Assembly: GCA_002256435.1 (NCBI GenBank) | Contig: NKJC01000006.1 | Location: 186,001-250,000, forward strand | Direction of reading: 5' to 3' | Source: Chitinophagaceae bacterium BSSC1 | Lineage (GTDB): Bacteria > Bacteroidota > Bacteroidia > Chitinophagales > Chitinophagaceae | DNA: 64,000 nucleotides | In this document: positions 1-8,626 of the stretch, one piece after another | How positions within the stretch are numbered: the first letter of the stretch is position 1 | Layout: the number at the start of each line of letters is the position of its first letter | Program-made: the position numbers and the translations under genes | The notes under the pieces: generated by a model | Told to the model about the DNA's origin: nothing | Databases searched by the model: none | What the model saw: the letters and a program-made list of their open reading frames with translations, nothing else

Positions 1-1694
1 AATGGCCCAAGTTGATTGGGGTTAAATTGACCGGTAAATTGAGTGGTTGGACCGCTCCAAAAGACGTGATTTTAAAAGTGGCTGGAATTCTTACTGTAAA
101 AGGTGGAACCGGTGCAATTGTTGAATATTTTGGAGAAGGCGCAACAAGCATGAGTTGTACTGGTAAAGGAACCATTTGTAATATGGGTGCTGAAATTGGT
201 GCTACCACTTCTACATTTGGTTATGACGAGAGCATGAGCCGCTATTTAGCTGCTACTGGCAGGGCCGATATTGCTGCTGCTGCTGATCAAATCAAATCTT
301 ACCTGACTGCAGATCCTGAAGTATATGCCAATCCTTCACAGTATTTTGACGAAGTGATTGAAATTGATTTGAATACTTTAGAACCACACTTAAACGGACC
401 ATTTACCCCAGATTTGGCTACCCCTATTTCTAAAATGAAAGAAGTAGCTGCTGCCAATGGTTGGCCAACTAAGGTAGAGGTAGGTTTGATTGGTTCTTGT
501 ACCAACTCTTCTTACGAAGACATTAGCCGTGCGGTAAGCCTTGCCAAACAAATTGGTGAGAAAGGTTTGAAACTGGCTGCAGAATTCAAAATTACTCCAG
601 GATCTGAGCAAGTACGTTATACCATTGAAAGAGATGGTTTCTTAGGCGTATTTGAATCAGTTGGTGCAGATGTATTTGCTAATGCCTGCGGACCTTGTAT
701 TGGTATGTGGGACCGTGTTGGTGCAGAAAAGAAAGAAAGAAATACCATTGTACATAGTTTCAATAGAAACTTTGCCAAACGTGCCGATGGCAACCCCAAT
801 ACTTTTGCATTTGTAGCTTCTCCTGAATTGGTTACTGCATTAGCTATTGCGGGTGATTTAACCTTCAACCCATTAACAGATACCCTTACCAATGATAAGG
901 GCGAACAAGTGAAATTGGATGAACCAACTGGTCAGGAATTGCCCGTTCGTGGATTTGCAGTTGAAGACGCTGGCTACCAAGCACCTGCTGCTGATGGTTC
1001 TGGTGTATCTGTTGCTGTTGATCCAGTTAGCAAAAGGTTGCAATTATTAGATCCATTTGCTGCTTGGGAAGGAACTGATTTAAAAGGTTTGAAACTCTTG
1101 ATCAAAGCAAAAGGAAAATGTACTACTGACCATATTTCTATGGCAGGTCCATGGTTGAAATTCCGTGGCCACTTAGATAATATCAGTAACAATATGTTGA
1201 TTGGTGCTGTCAATTTTTATAATGAAAAAACAGACAATATCAAGAACCAATTAACTGGTGAATATGGTCCAGTTCCGGCCACACAGCGTGCTTACAAAGC
1301 AGCTGGCATTGGTTCAATTGTAGTGGGTGATGAAAACTATGGAGAAGGAAGTAGCCGTGAACACGCAGCTATGGAACCAAGACATTTGGGTGTACGCGTA
1401 GTGTTGACCAAATCATTTGCTAGGATTCATGAAACCAACCTGAAAAAACAAGGGATGTTGGCATTGACATTCAATGACAAGTCTGACTATGAAAAAATTC
1501 AGGAAGATGATAGCGTAGACGTGATTGGTTTGACCAGTTTTGCGCCTGGCACACCGTTGACATTGGTATTCAACCACGCTGATGGCTCAAGTGATACTGT
1601 TGTAGCCAATCATACTTACAATGAACAGCAGATTGAATGGTTCAAAGCAGGAGCTGCCTTGAATATTATCCGCAAACAAGTTGCTGGAGCATAA
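1..1694 (+). CDS. acn: Aconitate hydratase, 3' part (5' end outside window)
   Basis: This is the C-terminal part of a mitochondrial-type aconitase, the TCA-cycle enzyme that interconverts citrate and isocitrate. The frame is open to the left edge (it reads ..WPKLIGVKLTGKL), so the TTG near base 12 is not the start. About 560 residues of a protein usually near 750 remain. The three cysteines that bind the 4Fe-4S cluster are visible: one in GSCTNSS (codon at 498) and two in ACGPCIG (codons at 687 and 696). The C-terminal swivel domain is present, with YGEGSSREHAA. The gene ends just before a strong terminator, so it is probably the last gene of its transcript. Confidence 0.96.
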   Translation, partial: WPKLIGVKLTGKLSGWTAPKDVILKVAGILTVKGGTGAIVEYFGEGATSMSCTGKGTICNMGAEIGATTSTFGYDESMSRYLAATGRADIAAAADQIKSYLTADPEVYANPSQYFDEVIEIDLNTLEPHLNGPFTPDLATPISKMKEVAAANGWPTKVEVGLIGSCTNSSYEDISRAVSLAKQIGEKGLKLAAEFKITPGSEQVRYTIERDGFLGVFESVGADVFANACGPCIGMWDRVGAEKKERNTIVHSFNRNFAKRADGNPNTFAFVASPELVTALAIAGDLTFNPLTDTLTNDKGEQVKLDEPTGQELPVRGFAVEDAGYQAPAADGSGVSVAVDPVSKRLQLLDPFAAWEGTDLKGLKLLIKAKGKCTTDHISMAGPWLKFRGHLDNISNNMLIGAVNFYNEKTDNIKNQLTGEYGPVPATQRAYKAAGIGSIVVGDENYGEGSSREHAAMEPRHLGVRVVLTKSFARIHETNLKKQGMLALTFNDKSDYEKIQEDDSVDVIGLTSFAPGTPLTLVFNHADGSSDTVVANHTYNEQQIEWFKAGAALNIIRKQVAGA

Positions 1695-1718
1695 TTCAGC
1701 AATTAATCATACCAAAAA

Positions 1719-1744
1719 GGCTCCGATTGCTCGGAGCCTTTTTT
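1719..1744 (+). terminator. Rho-independent terminator after aconitase
   Basis: A perfect 8-bp stem (GGCTCCGA with TCGGAGCC), a TTGC loop and six T's. It lies 25 bases after the aconitase stop codon. The A-rich left flank could let it also serve the convergent minus-strand gene. Confidence 0.9.
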
Positions 1745-1762
1745 ATTAGTAGCATATAACGT

Positions 1763-2185
1763 TTATTTTTCTAATCTTCCATTCATCCATCCCACAACAG
1801 CACCTGTAATAATACCCATACAAGTTGCTGCCACTAAGTCTATCAATGTACCTTTTAGTGTATACAAGTTGGAATTACCGTACATGGTAAAATCATATCC
1901 TGCGGCAATTAAAAAACTAATAAAAGCGCCATCGGCTGCGCCATCAAATAAATTATTCACTTTAGACCATTTGTTAAAAATATAGGATAAGGTCAAAGAC
2001 ATAAACAAGGATCCTAGAATCAGTGACCACCAGACCATTTGTTCCGGGTTTCTAGCTACTCCGCTGGCGGTTCCTGCATTCTTTGCTAAGACTTGCGCAA
2101 ACAATACACCATAAATTAAATAGCCACCAAAAAAGGAAGCAACGCCACCTACTAATCCGGAAATGTAAAATCGTTTCCTATTCAT
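1763..2185 (-). CDS. Small four-helix membrane protein, unknown function
   Basis: A 140-residue hydrophobic protein with about four predicted membrane helices, near residues 7-29, 50-70, 85-105 and 113-135. A basic start (MNRKRF) suggests the N-terminus is cytoplasmic. I do not recognise a named family with confidence; it looks like the small uncharacterised membrane proteins common in Bacteroidota. It converges on aconitase and diverges from the ChaN-like gene, so it is probably monocistronic. The ATG start directly precedes the first helix. Confidence 0.75.
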   Translation of the reverse strand: MNRKRFYISGLVGGVASFFGGYLIYGVLFAQVLAKNAGTASGVARNPEQMVWWSLILGSLFMSLTLSYIFNKWSKVNNLFDGAADGAFISFLIAAGYDFTMYGNSNLYTLKGTLIDLVAATCMGIITGAVVGWMNGRLEK

Positions 2186-2323
2186 ATGACAAAGTTTAGG
2201 GAGAATATCAAAAACAAGGTAATTGTTAATCTCTGAATTTGCAATACGTTTTTTAAAAAACTAAAGTTGCCCCATGGTTTTATGCAATTTGTCTGCATGG
2301 CAGCTTTTCTGTAATTTAACCGT

Positions 2324-3178
2324 ATGAGAAAAATAGTCTTAACCAACATGCTGTTACTGATTTTTGGCGGTCTGATGGCCCAACAAAAACCAGCCTATAT
2401 TTTATACAATAGCAAAGGGAAAAAAGTATCCTACCAAAAAATGATCAAACAATTGGTAGAAAATGATGTAGTCTTATTTGGTGAATACCATAACAATGCC
2501 ATTGCCCATTGGTTGCAACTAAGCGTTACCAAAGATTGCCAAACTAAGAAAAATTTGGTGTTGGGTGCAGAGATGTTTGAACAGGACAACCAAACCGCAC
2601 TAAATAGCTATTTGAGTGGAAACCTAACAGCTAAGGGGCTAGACTCCTCTGCAAGGCTTTGGAAAAATTACCCAACTGATTATGCACCCTTAGTCAATTT
2701 TGCTAAAGAGCAAAAAATAGCTTTTGCAGCAACCAATATTCCAAGAAAATATGCTTCTATAGTTGCCAAGGGCGGATTCCAAGCATTGGATACCCTTTCT
2801 CCAAAAGAAAAGTCATGGATTGCGCCATTGCCCATTGCTTATGATGCCAACTTACCCGGTTACAAAAACATGATTGCTATGATGGGTGGACATGGTGGCG
2901 AGAATTTACCCAAAGCCCAGGCCATCAAAGATGCTACTATGGCTCATTTTATTTTAGCCAATTCAAAACCAGGAGCTTTATTTATACATTACAATGGTTC
3001 TTACCATAGTGAAAACTATGAAGGAATAAATTGGTACTTAAAAAATCAAAGCCCCAACATTAAAATTGCAACCATAACAACTGTCTCACAAAAAGACATT
3101 AACACCTTATTAGCTGAGAACAAAGGGAAGGCTGATTTTATTATTTGTGTTGATGCAGATATGACCAATACTTATTGA
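2324..3178 (+). CDS. ChaN-like (Tiki/haem-binding uptake superfamily) secreted protein
   Basis: The 284-residue product belongs to the ChaN/Tiki superfamily (PF04187 type); members bind haem or act as metal-dependent hydrolases. A signal peptide covers residues 1-20 and ends LMAQ, with no lipobox cysteine, so the protein is probably periplasmic or secreted rather than a lipoprotein. The family's N-terminal metal/haem-ligand motifs are visible: GEYHNN at 53-58 and GAEMFE at 81-86. A second conserved block, MGGHGGENLP, lies mid-protein. ChaN proteins are often linked to iron uptake, but no iron-uptake gene is adjacent here, so the role is inferred from the family alone. Confidence 0.85.
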   Translation: MRKIVLTNMLLLIFGGLMAQQKPAYILYNSKGKKVSYQKMIKQLVENDVVLFGEYHNNAIAHWLQLSVTKDCQTKKNLVLGAEMFEQDNQTALNSYLSGNLTAKGLDSSARLWKNYPTDYAPLVNFAKEQKIAFAATNIPRKYASIVAKGGFQALDTLSPKEKSWIAPLPIAYDANLPGYKNMIAMMGGHGGENLPKAQAIKDATMAHFILANSKPGALFIHYNGSYHSENYEGINWYLKNQSPNIKIATITTVSQKDINTLLAENKGKADFIICVDADMTNTY

Positions 3179-3256
3179 TAAAATTTAAAAACTCCGTTCA
3201 TAAAAATACCCACTTGGGGGTATCATTACCATCTTTACTTGCATTAGATTTGTCTT

Positions 3257-3341
3257 GTGAACTAATATTCACACTCCGGGGGGAGGTAGGCTTTTAGCCT
3301 AAAAAAAGTTGCGGCATAGAATCTATGCCGCACTTTGTTTT
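3257..3341 (+). ncRNA. Candidate small structured RNA (or structured 3' UTR of the ChaN-like gene)
   Basis: This region carries three hairpins in a row: TGTGAA/TTCACA (3256-3273), TAGGC/GCCTA (3287-3301) and a 9-bp GCGGCATAG/CTATGCCGC stem (3311-3331) followed by ACTTTGTTTT. A Bacteroidota -7 box, TAGATTTG, lies at 3245-3252, which would place a start near 3258. No convincing -33 TTTG is at the usual distance. Between hairpins one and two is CCGGGGGGAGGT, which contains a perfect anti-Shine-Dalgarno complement (GGAGGT). It may be an independent small RNA or simply the end of the upstream mRNA; no Rfam family was recognised. Confidence 0.3.
3311..3341. terminator. Probable bidirectional terminator hairpin
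   Basis: A 9-bp perfect stem GCGGCATAG/CTATGCCGC with a 3-base AAT loop. On the plus strand it is followed by ACTTTGTTTT, and on the minus strand by AACTTTTTTT. It separates the ChaN-like transcript from the gene starting at 3398. It also rules out the upstream TTG at 3335 as that gene's start. Confidence 0.65.
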
Positions 3342-3397
3342 ATATACACCAAACTCATAGGAAGAATTTATTATCTTCCTATGACAAAATCCCACAT

Positions 3398-4708
3398 ATG
3401 GAGCCTACCCTAAATGACCCTATTGATCAGTCTTGGACATATCTTAAAAAATTGATTTTTAGAATCAGTGCCATTTATTTTTTATTTCTTTTTGAACCAT
3501 GGAATTATCTTCAACAAATACCTGGAAGTAATTATGTCTTAAAATATTGGTTTCAACTATTGGATGCAATTGTACAAGGGTTGAACAAATATTGGTTTCA
3601 CATAAAAGATGAATTGGTTTACCCCAACGGAAGTGGTGATACATCATTTGGTTGGGCACAACAATTTAGCATGCTAGTCTTAGCGCCTATAGTAGGTGTC
3701 ATTTGGAGTTTGTTGGACCGTAAAACAAAGACTTTTGAACAATGGGACTATTGGCTTAGAATCTTTGTAAGGTATAGTATAGCTAGTGTGGCTTTTACAT
3801 ATGGCATATTGAAGGTTTTTCCTTTGCAAATGCCCTATCCCCTACTTAGCCAAATGGCAACGCCGCTAGGCGATTTTTTACCCATGCGTTTCTCTTGGAT
3901 GTTTATAGGTTATTCCCACCCATATGAAACATTTTCTGGAACATTAGAAGTACTTGCTGCTTTATTGCTTTTTAATAGAAAAACAGTGAATATGGGCATT
4001 TTTATGTGTTGTGGCATTTTCTTAAATGTCATGATGCTCAATCTCTGTTATGATATTCCCGTGAAGATCTATTCCATTAACCTTTTTCTTGCTAGCATAT
4101 TTTTATTGCTAAACGATGCAAAAAGGATGTTTGCTTTTTTTGTTTTGAATCAACCTGTAGGCATAAATCTATCTTGGGATTGGATACCCAATCAAAAATG
4201 GAAAAAAATTGGACGTTGGGTAGTTAAATCAGTATTTTTTATAGTGTTCTTTGGCATACCTTTTTATCAAGCTTATGACAGTTACCAGCAGGAAAAAAAT
4301 GTAGCATCTTTTAAACCCTTACCAACTGGCGTGTATGATGTAACTTCTTTTGTACGCAATAAGGATACGGTACCTGCTTTGGTTTCAGATACCATTAGAT
4401 GGCAAAATTTGATCATGGAAAAAGGGCATCTAGGAAGTGTAGGTTCTAAAGACAACCAATTCCGTCAATTATATGGCAGGGGCTATTTTAATATTCAAGA
4501 AGATAGTACCAGTAAGCAATTAGAGTTCCGTAAATCAAGATCCGATAGCCTACCTTTTGCTAGGTTCAAATACTTGACAAAAGACAGTAGCATCTATTTA
4601 TGGGGCAAACTTAAAACCGACTCTTTACATATAGTATTAAAGAAATCAAAAAGACATTTTCAATTATCAGAGAATCAATTTCACTGGCTAAGCGAGGCAA
4701 ATAGGTAA
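3398..4708 (+). CDS. Polytopic membrane protein, possibly DoxX-like, with C-terminal soluble domain
   Basis: A 436-residue protein starting at ATG 3398; the frame is open further upstream, but that part overlaps a terminator hairpin. About seven hydrophobic helices occupy residues 18-300. They are followed by a roughly 130-residue soluble domain beginning near GVYDVTSFVRN, probably on the outer face of the inner membrane. The layout resembles the DoxX/quinone-linked membrane families seen in Bacteroidota, but no catalytic motif is obvious and the assignment is tentative. There is no close operon partner. Confidence 0.6.
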   Translation: MEPTLNDPIDQSWTYLKKLIFRISAIYFLFLFEPWNYLQQIPGSNYVLKYWFQLLDAIVQGLNKYWFHIKDELVYPNGSGDTSFGWAQQFSMLVLAPIVGVIWSLLDRKTKTFEQWDYWLRIFVRYSIASVAFTYGILKVFPLQMPYPLLSQMATPLGDFLPMRFSWMFIGYSHPYETFSGTLEVLAALLLFNRKTVNMGIFMCCGIFLNVMMLNLCYDIPVKIYSINLFLASIFLLLNDAKRMFAFFVLNQPVGINLSWDWIPNQKWKKIGRWVVKSVFFIVFFGIPFYQAYDSYQQEKNVASFKPLPTGVYDVTSFVRNKDTVPALVSDTIRWQNLIMEKGHLGSVGSKDNQFRQLYGRGYFNIQEDSTSKQLEFRKSRSDSLPFARFKYLTKDSSIYLWGKLKTDSLHIVLKKSKRHFQLSENQFHWLSEANR

Positions 4709-4779
4709 TTCAAAACAGGATAAGACATTCAGCTGATTTATTTGTAATTTTAAGCATCCAATTACTTTAACGATTGCTC

Positions 4780-6240
4780 ATGAATCAGCCAATCTTGACC
4801 GCCTTAGGTATTGCAATTTTTGCCATGCCTATTCAACACCATTCCACTGCAGACCCTGTTACTGCAGCTTCAAAAACAGCACAAGTAACGGTGTATACTA
4901 CTGCTGAAAATAGCAGTTTCAGGTTGACCAAAACGGCAACCCTATCTTTTAGCCCCTATGGTCAACCCTTTGAAACAGAACCAGCTATTTTTGTAGACCC
5001 CAATAAAAGCTTTCAAACTTTTGTAGGTATTGGAGGCGCACTTACTGACGCCTCAGCTGAAACCTTTGCAAAACTACCACAGAACAAACAAGCTGAGTTG
5101 CTGGATAAACTTTATGGAAAGGTTAATGGTATTGGCTATACCCTAGCAAGAACCAATATTAATAGTTGTGATTTTTCTAGCGATACTTATACCTATGTTA
5201 CCGAGAATGATAAGGAACTGAAGTCATTCAATATTGACCATGACCTAAAATATAAGATCCCCTTTATCAAACAAGCCATTGCTGCTGCTGGTGGAAAACT
5301 AACCTTATTTGTGAGCCCATGGAGCCCTCCAGCCTGGATGAAAGATAATCACTCCATGCTACAAGGCGGTAAACTCTTACCTGCTTATTACCAATCATGG
5401 TCTAATTACTATGTGAAGTATATCTATAGCTTGCAAAAATTAAATATTCCAGTTTGGGGATTGAGTGTACAAAATGAACCAATGGCCAAACAACGTTGGG
5501 AATCTTGTTTGTATACCGCTGAAGAAGAAAGAGATTTTATCAAAAACTTTTTAGGACCTACATTAAACCGTTCAGGGCTTGCTGATAAAAAGCTAATTGC
5601 TTGGGATCACAATAGAGATCTGCTCTATCAACGTGCCAATACTATCTTGAGCGATCCAGATGCTGCCAAATATGTTTGGGGTATTGGATTTCATTGGTAT
5701 GAAGACTGGACTGGAGGAGGAAAATTATTTGACAATGTTAGGCGCGTTAATGAAGCTTTTCCAAAAACCAATTTAATTTTTACTGAGGGTTGTGCAGAAA
5801 GTTATGATCTTAAAAAAATCAATGATTGGAAATGGGGAGAAACCTATGGAAGGTCTTTGATCAATGACTTTAATAATGGAACAGTGGGATGGACAGATTG
5901 GAATGTTTTATTAGATGAAAAAGGCGGACCAAACCATGTGGGTAATTTTTGTTTTGCCCCTGTACACGCAGACACCAAAACAGGTGAATTAACCTATTTA
6001 AATTCCTATTATTATATTGGGCATTTTTCAAAATTCATTAGGCCAGGGGCCAAAAGAATTATTAGTTCTACTAGCAGAGGGCAATTGTTAACCACTGCCT
6101 TTAAGAATATAGATGGCAGCATAATAGTAGTAGTAATGAACCAAAGCAATGAATCCATTCCTTATCATATGGGAATTGGAAATAAGGCTGTTGCATATAC
6201 CAGTCAACCACATTCTATTCAAACACTGGTTGTAGAATGA
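4780..6240 (+). CDS. Glycoside hydrolase family 30 (secreted glucosidase/beta-1,6-glucanase type)
   Basis: A 486-residue secreted GH30 enzyme, a retaining hydrolase of beta-glucosides (glucosylceramidase or beta-1,6-glucanase type). I chose ATG 4780 over the TTG two codons upstream; a signal-like stretch (residues 5-20) follows. The acid/base glutamate is E233 in SVQNEP and the nucleophile is E336 in IFTEGCAES. The TIM barrel is followed by the usual short beta domain at the C-terminus. The next gene is a GH16 beta-1,3-glucanase, so together they probably attack a mixed beta-1,3/1,6-glucan such as laminarin. Exact specificity cannot be read from the sequence. Confidence 0.9.
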   Translation: MNQPILTALGIAIFAMPIQHHSTADPVTAASKTAQVTVYTTAENSSFRLTKTATLSFSPYGQPFETEPAIFVDPNKSFQTFVGIGGALTDASAETFAKLPQNKQAELLDKLYGKVNGIGYTLARTNINSCDFSSDTYTYVTENDKELKSFNIDHDLKYKIPFIKQAIAAAGGKLTLFVSPWSPPAWMKDNHSMLQGGKLLPAYYQSWSNYYVKYIYSLQKLNIPVWGLSVQNEPMAKQRWESCLYTAEEERDFIKNFLGPTLNRSGLADKKLIAWDHNRDLLYQRANTILSDPDAAKYVWGIGFHWYEDWTGGGKLFDNVRRVNEAFPKTNLIFTEGCAESYDLKKINDWKWGETYGRSLINDFNNGTVGWTDWNVLLDEKGGPNHVGNFCFAPVHADTKTGELTYLNSYYYIGHFSKFIRPGAKRIISSTSRGQLLTTAFKNIDGSIIVVVMNQSNESIPYHMGIGNKAVAYTSQPHSIQTLVVE

Positions 6241-6340
6241 TAGTTTGTTTAAATTTTAGTGCTTTAATCAGAGATAATTAGTCAACAAAATGATTACTGC
6301 GCTTGGGTTTATAATAATTTAAATGATATATAAGTTTGCC

Positions 6341-7525
6341 ATGAAAATATACCATTGCCTGATAAGTTTTTGTTTAATGGTTCTTGCTAGTGCTTGTAGC
6401 AAAAGTGATGGTGGCGGTTCAAGCAATGCTAGTCTTCCTAAAGCCAGTATTAATGATGTTAGCAATTTCAGAAGCAGTAGTAATTCTGTATATCAATTTA
6501 CCGTGAGTTTAGATATTAGCAGTACCAGTCCGGTATCATTAAACTATGCCACAACAGAGGAAACAGCCAAAAACGGAACAGATTTTAAATCAAAAACTGG
6601 CGTATTAACCATTCCTGCCAATTCAAAAACTGGTGTAATTGAAATTGAAGTAATGGGAGATAGTACTAGAAAAGATAATCAAACTTTTAGTATACAATTG
6701 TCCAACCCTGTGAATTGTAGCATTGTTGCCGGTAAAGGGGTTGCTACATTGATTAATGAAAATAATAGCTATTTTCCAGTGGCTAATACAGGTTATAGCA
6801 CTCCTACTACTTACCCCGGTAAAACCTTGGTTTGGAGCGATGAATTTTCTGGCAATAGTATCAATACAAATTTTTGGACCATGGAACAAGGGGGAAATGG
6901 TTGGGGCAATGCCGAGCTTCAAAATTATACAGACCGAACCCAAAATGCATTTGTATCAAATGGCAATTTGATTATAGAAGCTAGAAAGGAAAACTATAAT
7001 GGTAGTAATTACACTTCTGCAAGAATGATTACCAAGGCAAAGAAAGTATTCAAATTTGGCAGAATAGATATTAGGGCTAAGACGCCTAAAGGCAAAGGTA
7101 TTTGGCCAGCACTTTGGATGCTGGGTAACAACATTGACGCAGTAAGTTGGCCCGCCTGTGGAGAGATTGACATTTTAGAATTACTTGGCCATGAACCCAA
7201 CAAAATCTATGGTACATTACATTGGGGTGTCAATTCTAATACACATCAATCAAAGGGAACCAATTATGTACTGCCGTCTGGTAGTTTTGATCAAGAGTTT
7301 CACGTTTATAGTATTCTTTGGGAATTGGACCAGATTAAAATATACATAGACGATAAGCTTTTCTTCACTGCCACTAAAAATGATGTTTCAGGCAACTATC
7401 CTTTTAACAGTGACTTCTTCTTTATTTTCAATATTGCTGTGGGAGGCAATTGGCCTGGTTCACCTGACAATACCACTAGCTTTCCACAAAGAATGGTTGT
7501 AGATTATGTAAGGGTCTTTCAATAG
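6341..7525 (+). CDS. Lipoprotein beta-glucanase: Calx-beta domain plus GH16 (laminarinase type)
   Basis: A 394-residue lipoprotein; the start is ATG 6341 (an ATG six codons upstream is possible). The signal peptide ends at lipobox LASAC with Cys19. Next comes a Ser/Gly linker, a Calx-beta-type immunoglobulin-like domain (about residues 35-135), then a GH16 domain (about 160-394). The catalytic motif ExDxxE is intact: E275, D277 and E280 in GEIDILE. GH16 enzymes with this motif are retaining endo-beta-1,3(4)-glucanases. It is probably displayed on the cell surface beside the preceding GH30. There is no T9SS C-terminal sorting domain. Confidence 0.92.
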   Translation: MKIYHCLISFCLMVLASACSKSDGGGSSNASLPKASINDVSNFRSSSNSVYQFTVSLDISSTSPVSLNYATTEETAKNGTDFKSKTGVLTIPANSKTGVIEIEVMGDSTRKDNQTFSIQLSNPVNCSIVAGKGVATLINENNSYFPVANTGYSTPTTYPGKTLVWSDEFSGNSINTNFWTMEQGGNGWGNAELQNYTDRTQNAFVSNGNLIIEARKENYNGSNYTSARMITKAKKVFKFGRIDIRAKTPKGKGIWPALWMLGNNIDAVSWPACGEIDILELLGHEPNKIYGTLHWGVNSNTHQSKGTNYVLPSGSFDQEFHVYSILWELDQIKIYIDDKLFFTATKNDVSGNYPFNSDFFFIFNIAVGGNWPGSPDNTTSFPQRMVVDYVRVFQ

Positions 7526-7560
7526 GGTTTTGCAAGTATATTTGAGTAAAGAACTTACTC

Positions 7561-8604
7561 ATGACAAGCATCCGTACCGCCATACTTTCTTTTGGCATGT
7601 CTGGCCGTGTATTTCACGCCCCTTTTATTGCATTAGACCCACAATTTGAGTTAGTAGGTATTTGGGAAAGAACCAGTAATGCTTCTTTAGAATTCTATCC
7701 TAACATCCGTATTTATCGTTCATTGGAAGAAGTATTGGAAGACGCAAGTATTGACTTAGTCATTGTCAATACCCCAACATATACCCATTATGACTATTGC
7801 AAAAAAACACTGCTTGCAGGCAAACACGCAGTAGTGGAAAAAGCTTTTACTACTTCTGTGGCTGAAGCCATTGAACTTGACCAAATTGCTACAGAAAAAG
7901 GATTAAAATTATCTGTTTTTCAAAACAGAAGATGGGACTCTGATTTTAAAACAGTGAAACAAGTTATTGATCAAGGACTATTGGGCAGTATAGTAGAAGC
8001 AGAAATACATTTTGACAGATTTAAAGAAGAATTAAGCCCCAAATTACACAAGGAAAATCCTGGACCTGGGGCTGGTGTATTGTATGACCTTGGACCACAT
8101 TTAATTGACCAAGCCTTGGTACTTTTTGGCATGCCAGATGCAGTATTTGCTGACCTTAGAATTACAAGAAAAGGATCACAGGTTGATGACTATTTTGAGA
8201 TTTTGTTATACTATCCCAAATTGCGTGTTCGCTTGAAATCAGGATACCAGGTGAGAGAGCCATTTCCATCTTATGTAATTCATGGCAGTTTGGGCTCCTT
8301 TCATAAATCCAGAGCTGATGTACAGGAAGTGGATTTGCTGGCCAATCAAAAACCCAATAGACCTGATTGGGGAACTGAACCCATAACTGAACAAGGTTTG
8401 TTGCATACCGAAAAAGATGGTGTATGTATCCGCGAAAAGATCCCTACACTTACTGGAAATTATACTGCTTATTACCATGCTGTTGGTCAAGCCATCAGCC
8501 AAGACAAAGCAATGCCAGTAAGTTCTAGTGAAGGTATTCAAGTGATGCAGATCATAGCTGCTGCTGCAGCAAGTCATGTAACCAGAACTGTTATTACACT
8601 TTAA
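7561..8604 (+). CDS. Gfo/Idh/MocA-family NAD(P)-dependent oxidoreductase
   Basis: A 347-residue protein. The N-terminal Rossmann fold (residues 4-120) has the sugar-oxidoreductase EK signature at 93-94 (VVEKAF), where the lysine is catalytic. The C-terminal domain (130-345) contains GAGVLYDLGPHLIDQ, typical of this family. It probably acts in the cytoplasm on a sugar or sugar derivative. It begins 35 bases after the GH16 gene, so a role in metabolising released sugars is plausible but unproven. Confidence 0.92.
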   Translation: MTSIRTAILSFGMSGRVFHAPFIALDPQFELVGIWERTSNASLEFYPNIRIYRSLEEVLEDASIDLVIVNTPTYTHYDYCKKTLLAGKHAVVEKAFTTSVAEAIELDQIATEKGLKLSVFQNRRWDSDFKTVKQVIDQGLLGSIVEAEIHFDRFKEELSPKLHKENPGPGAGVLYDLGPHLIDQALVLFGMPDAVFADLRITRKGSQVDDYFEILLYYPKLRVRLKSGYQVREPFPSYVIHGSLGSFHKSRADVQEVDLLANQKPNRPDWGTEPITEQGLLHTEKDGVCIREKIPTLTGNYTAYYHAVGQAISQDKAMPVSSSEGIQVMQIIAAAAASHVTRTVITL

Positions 8605-8626
8605 TCCACCACCACAACCATTCAGC

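Noticed and set aside
3335..3397. Upstream TTG start for the DoxX-like gene
   Set aside because: It lies in the tail of a terminator hairpin; ATG 3398 gives a sensible membrane protein.
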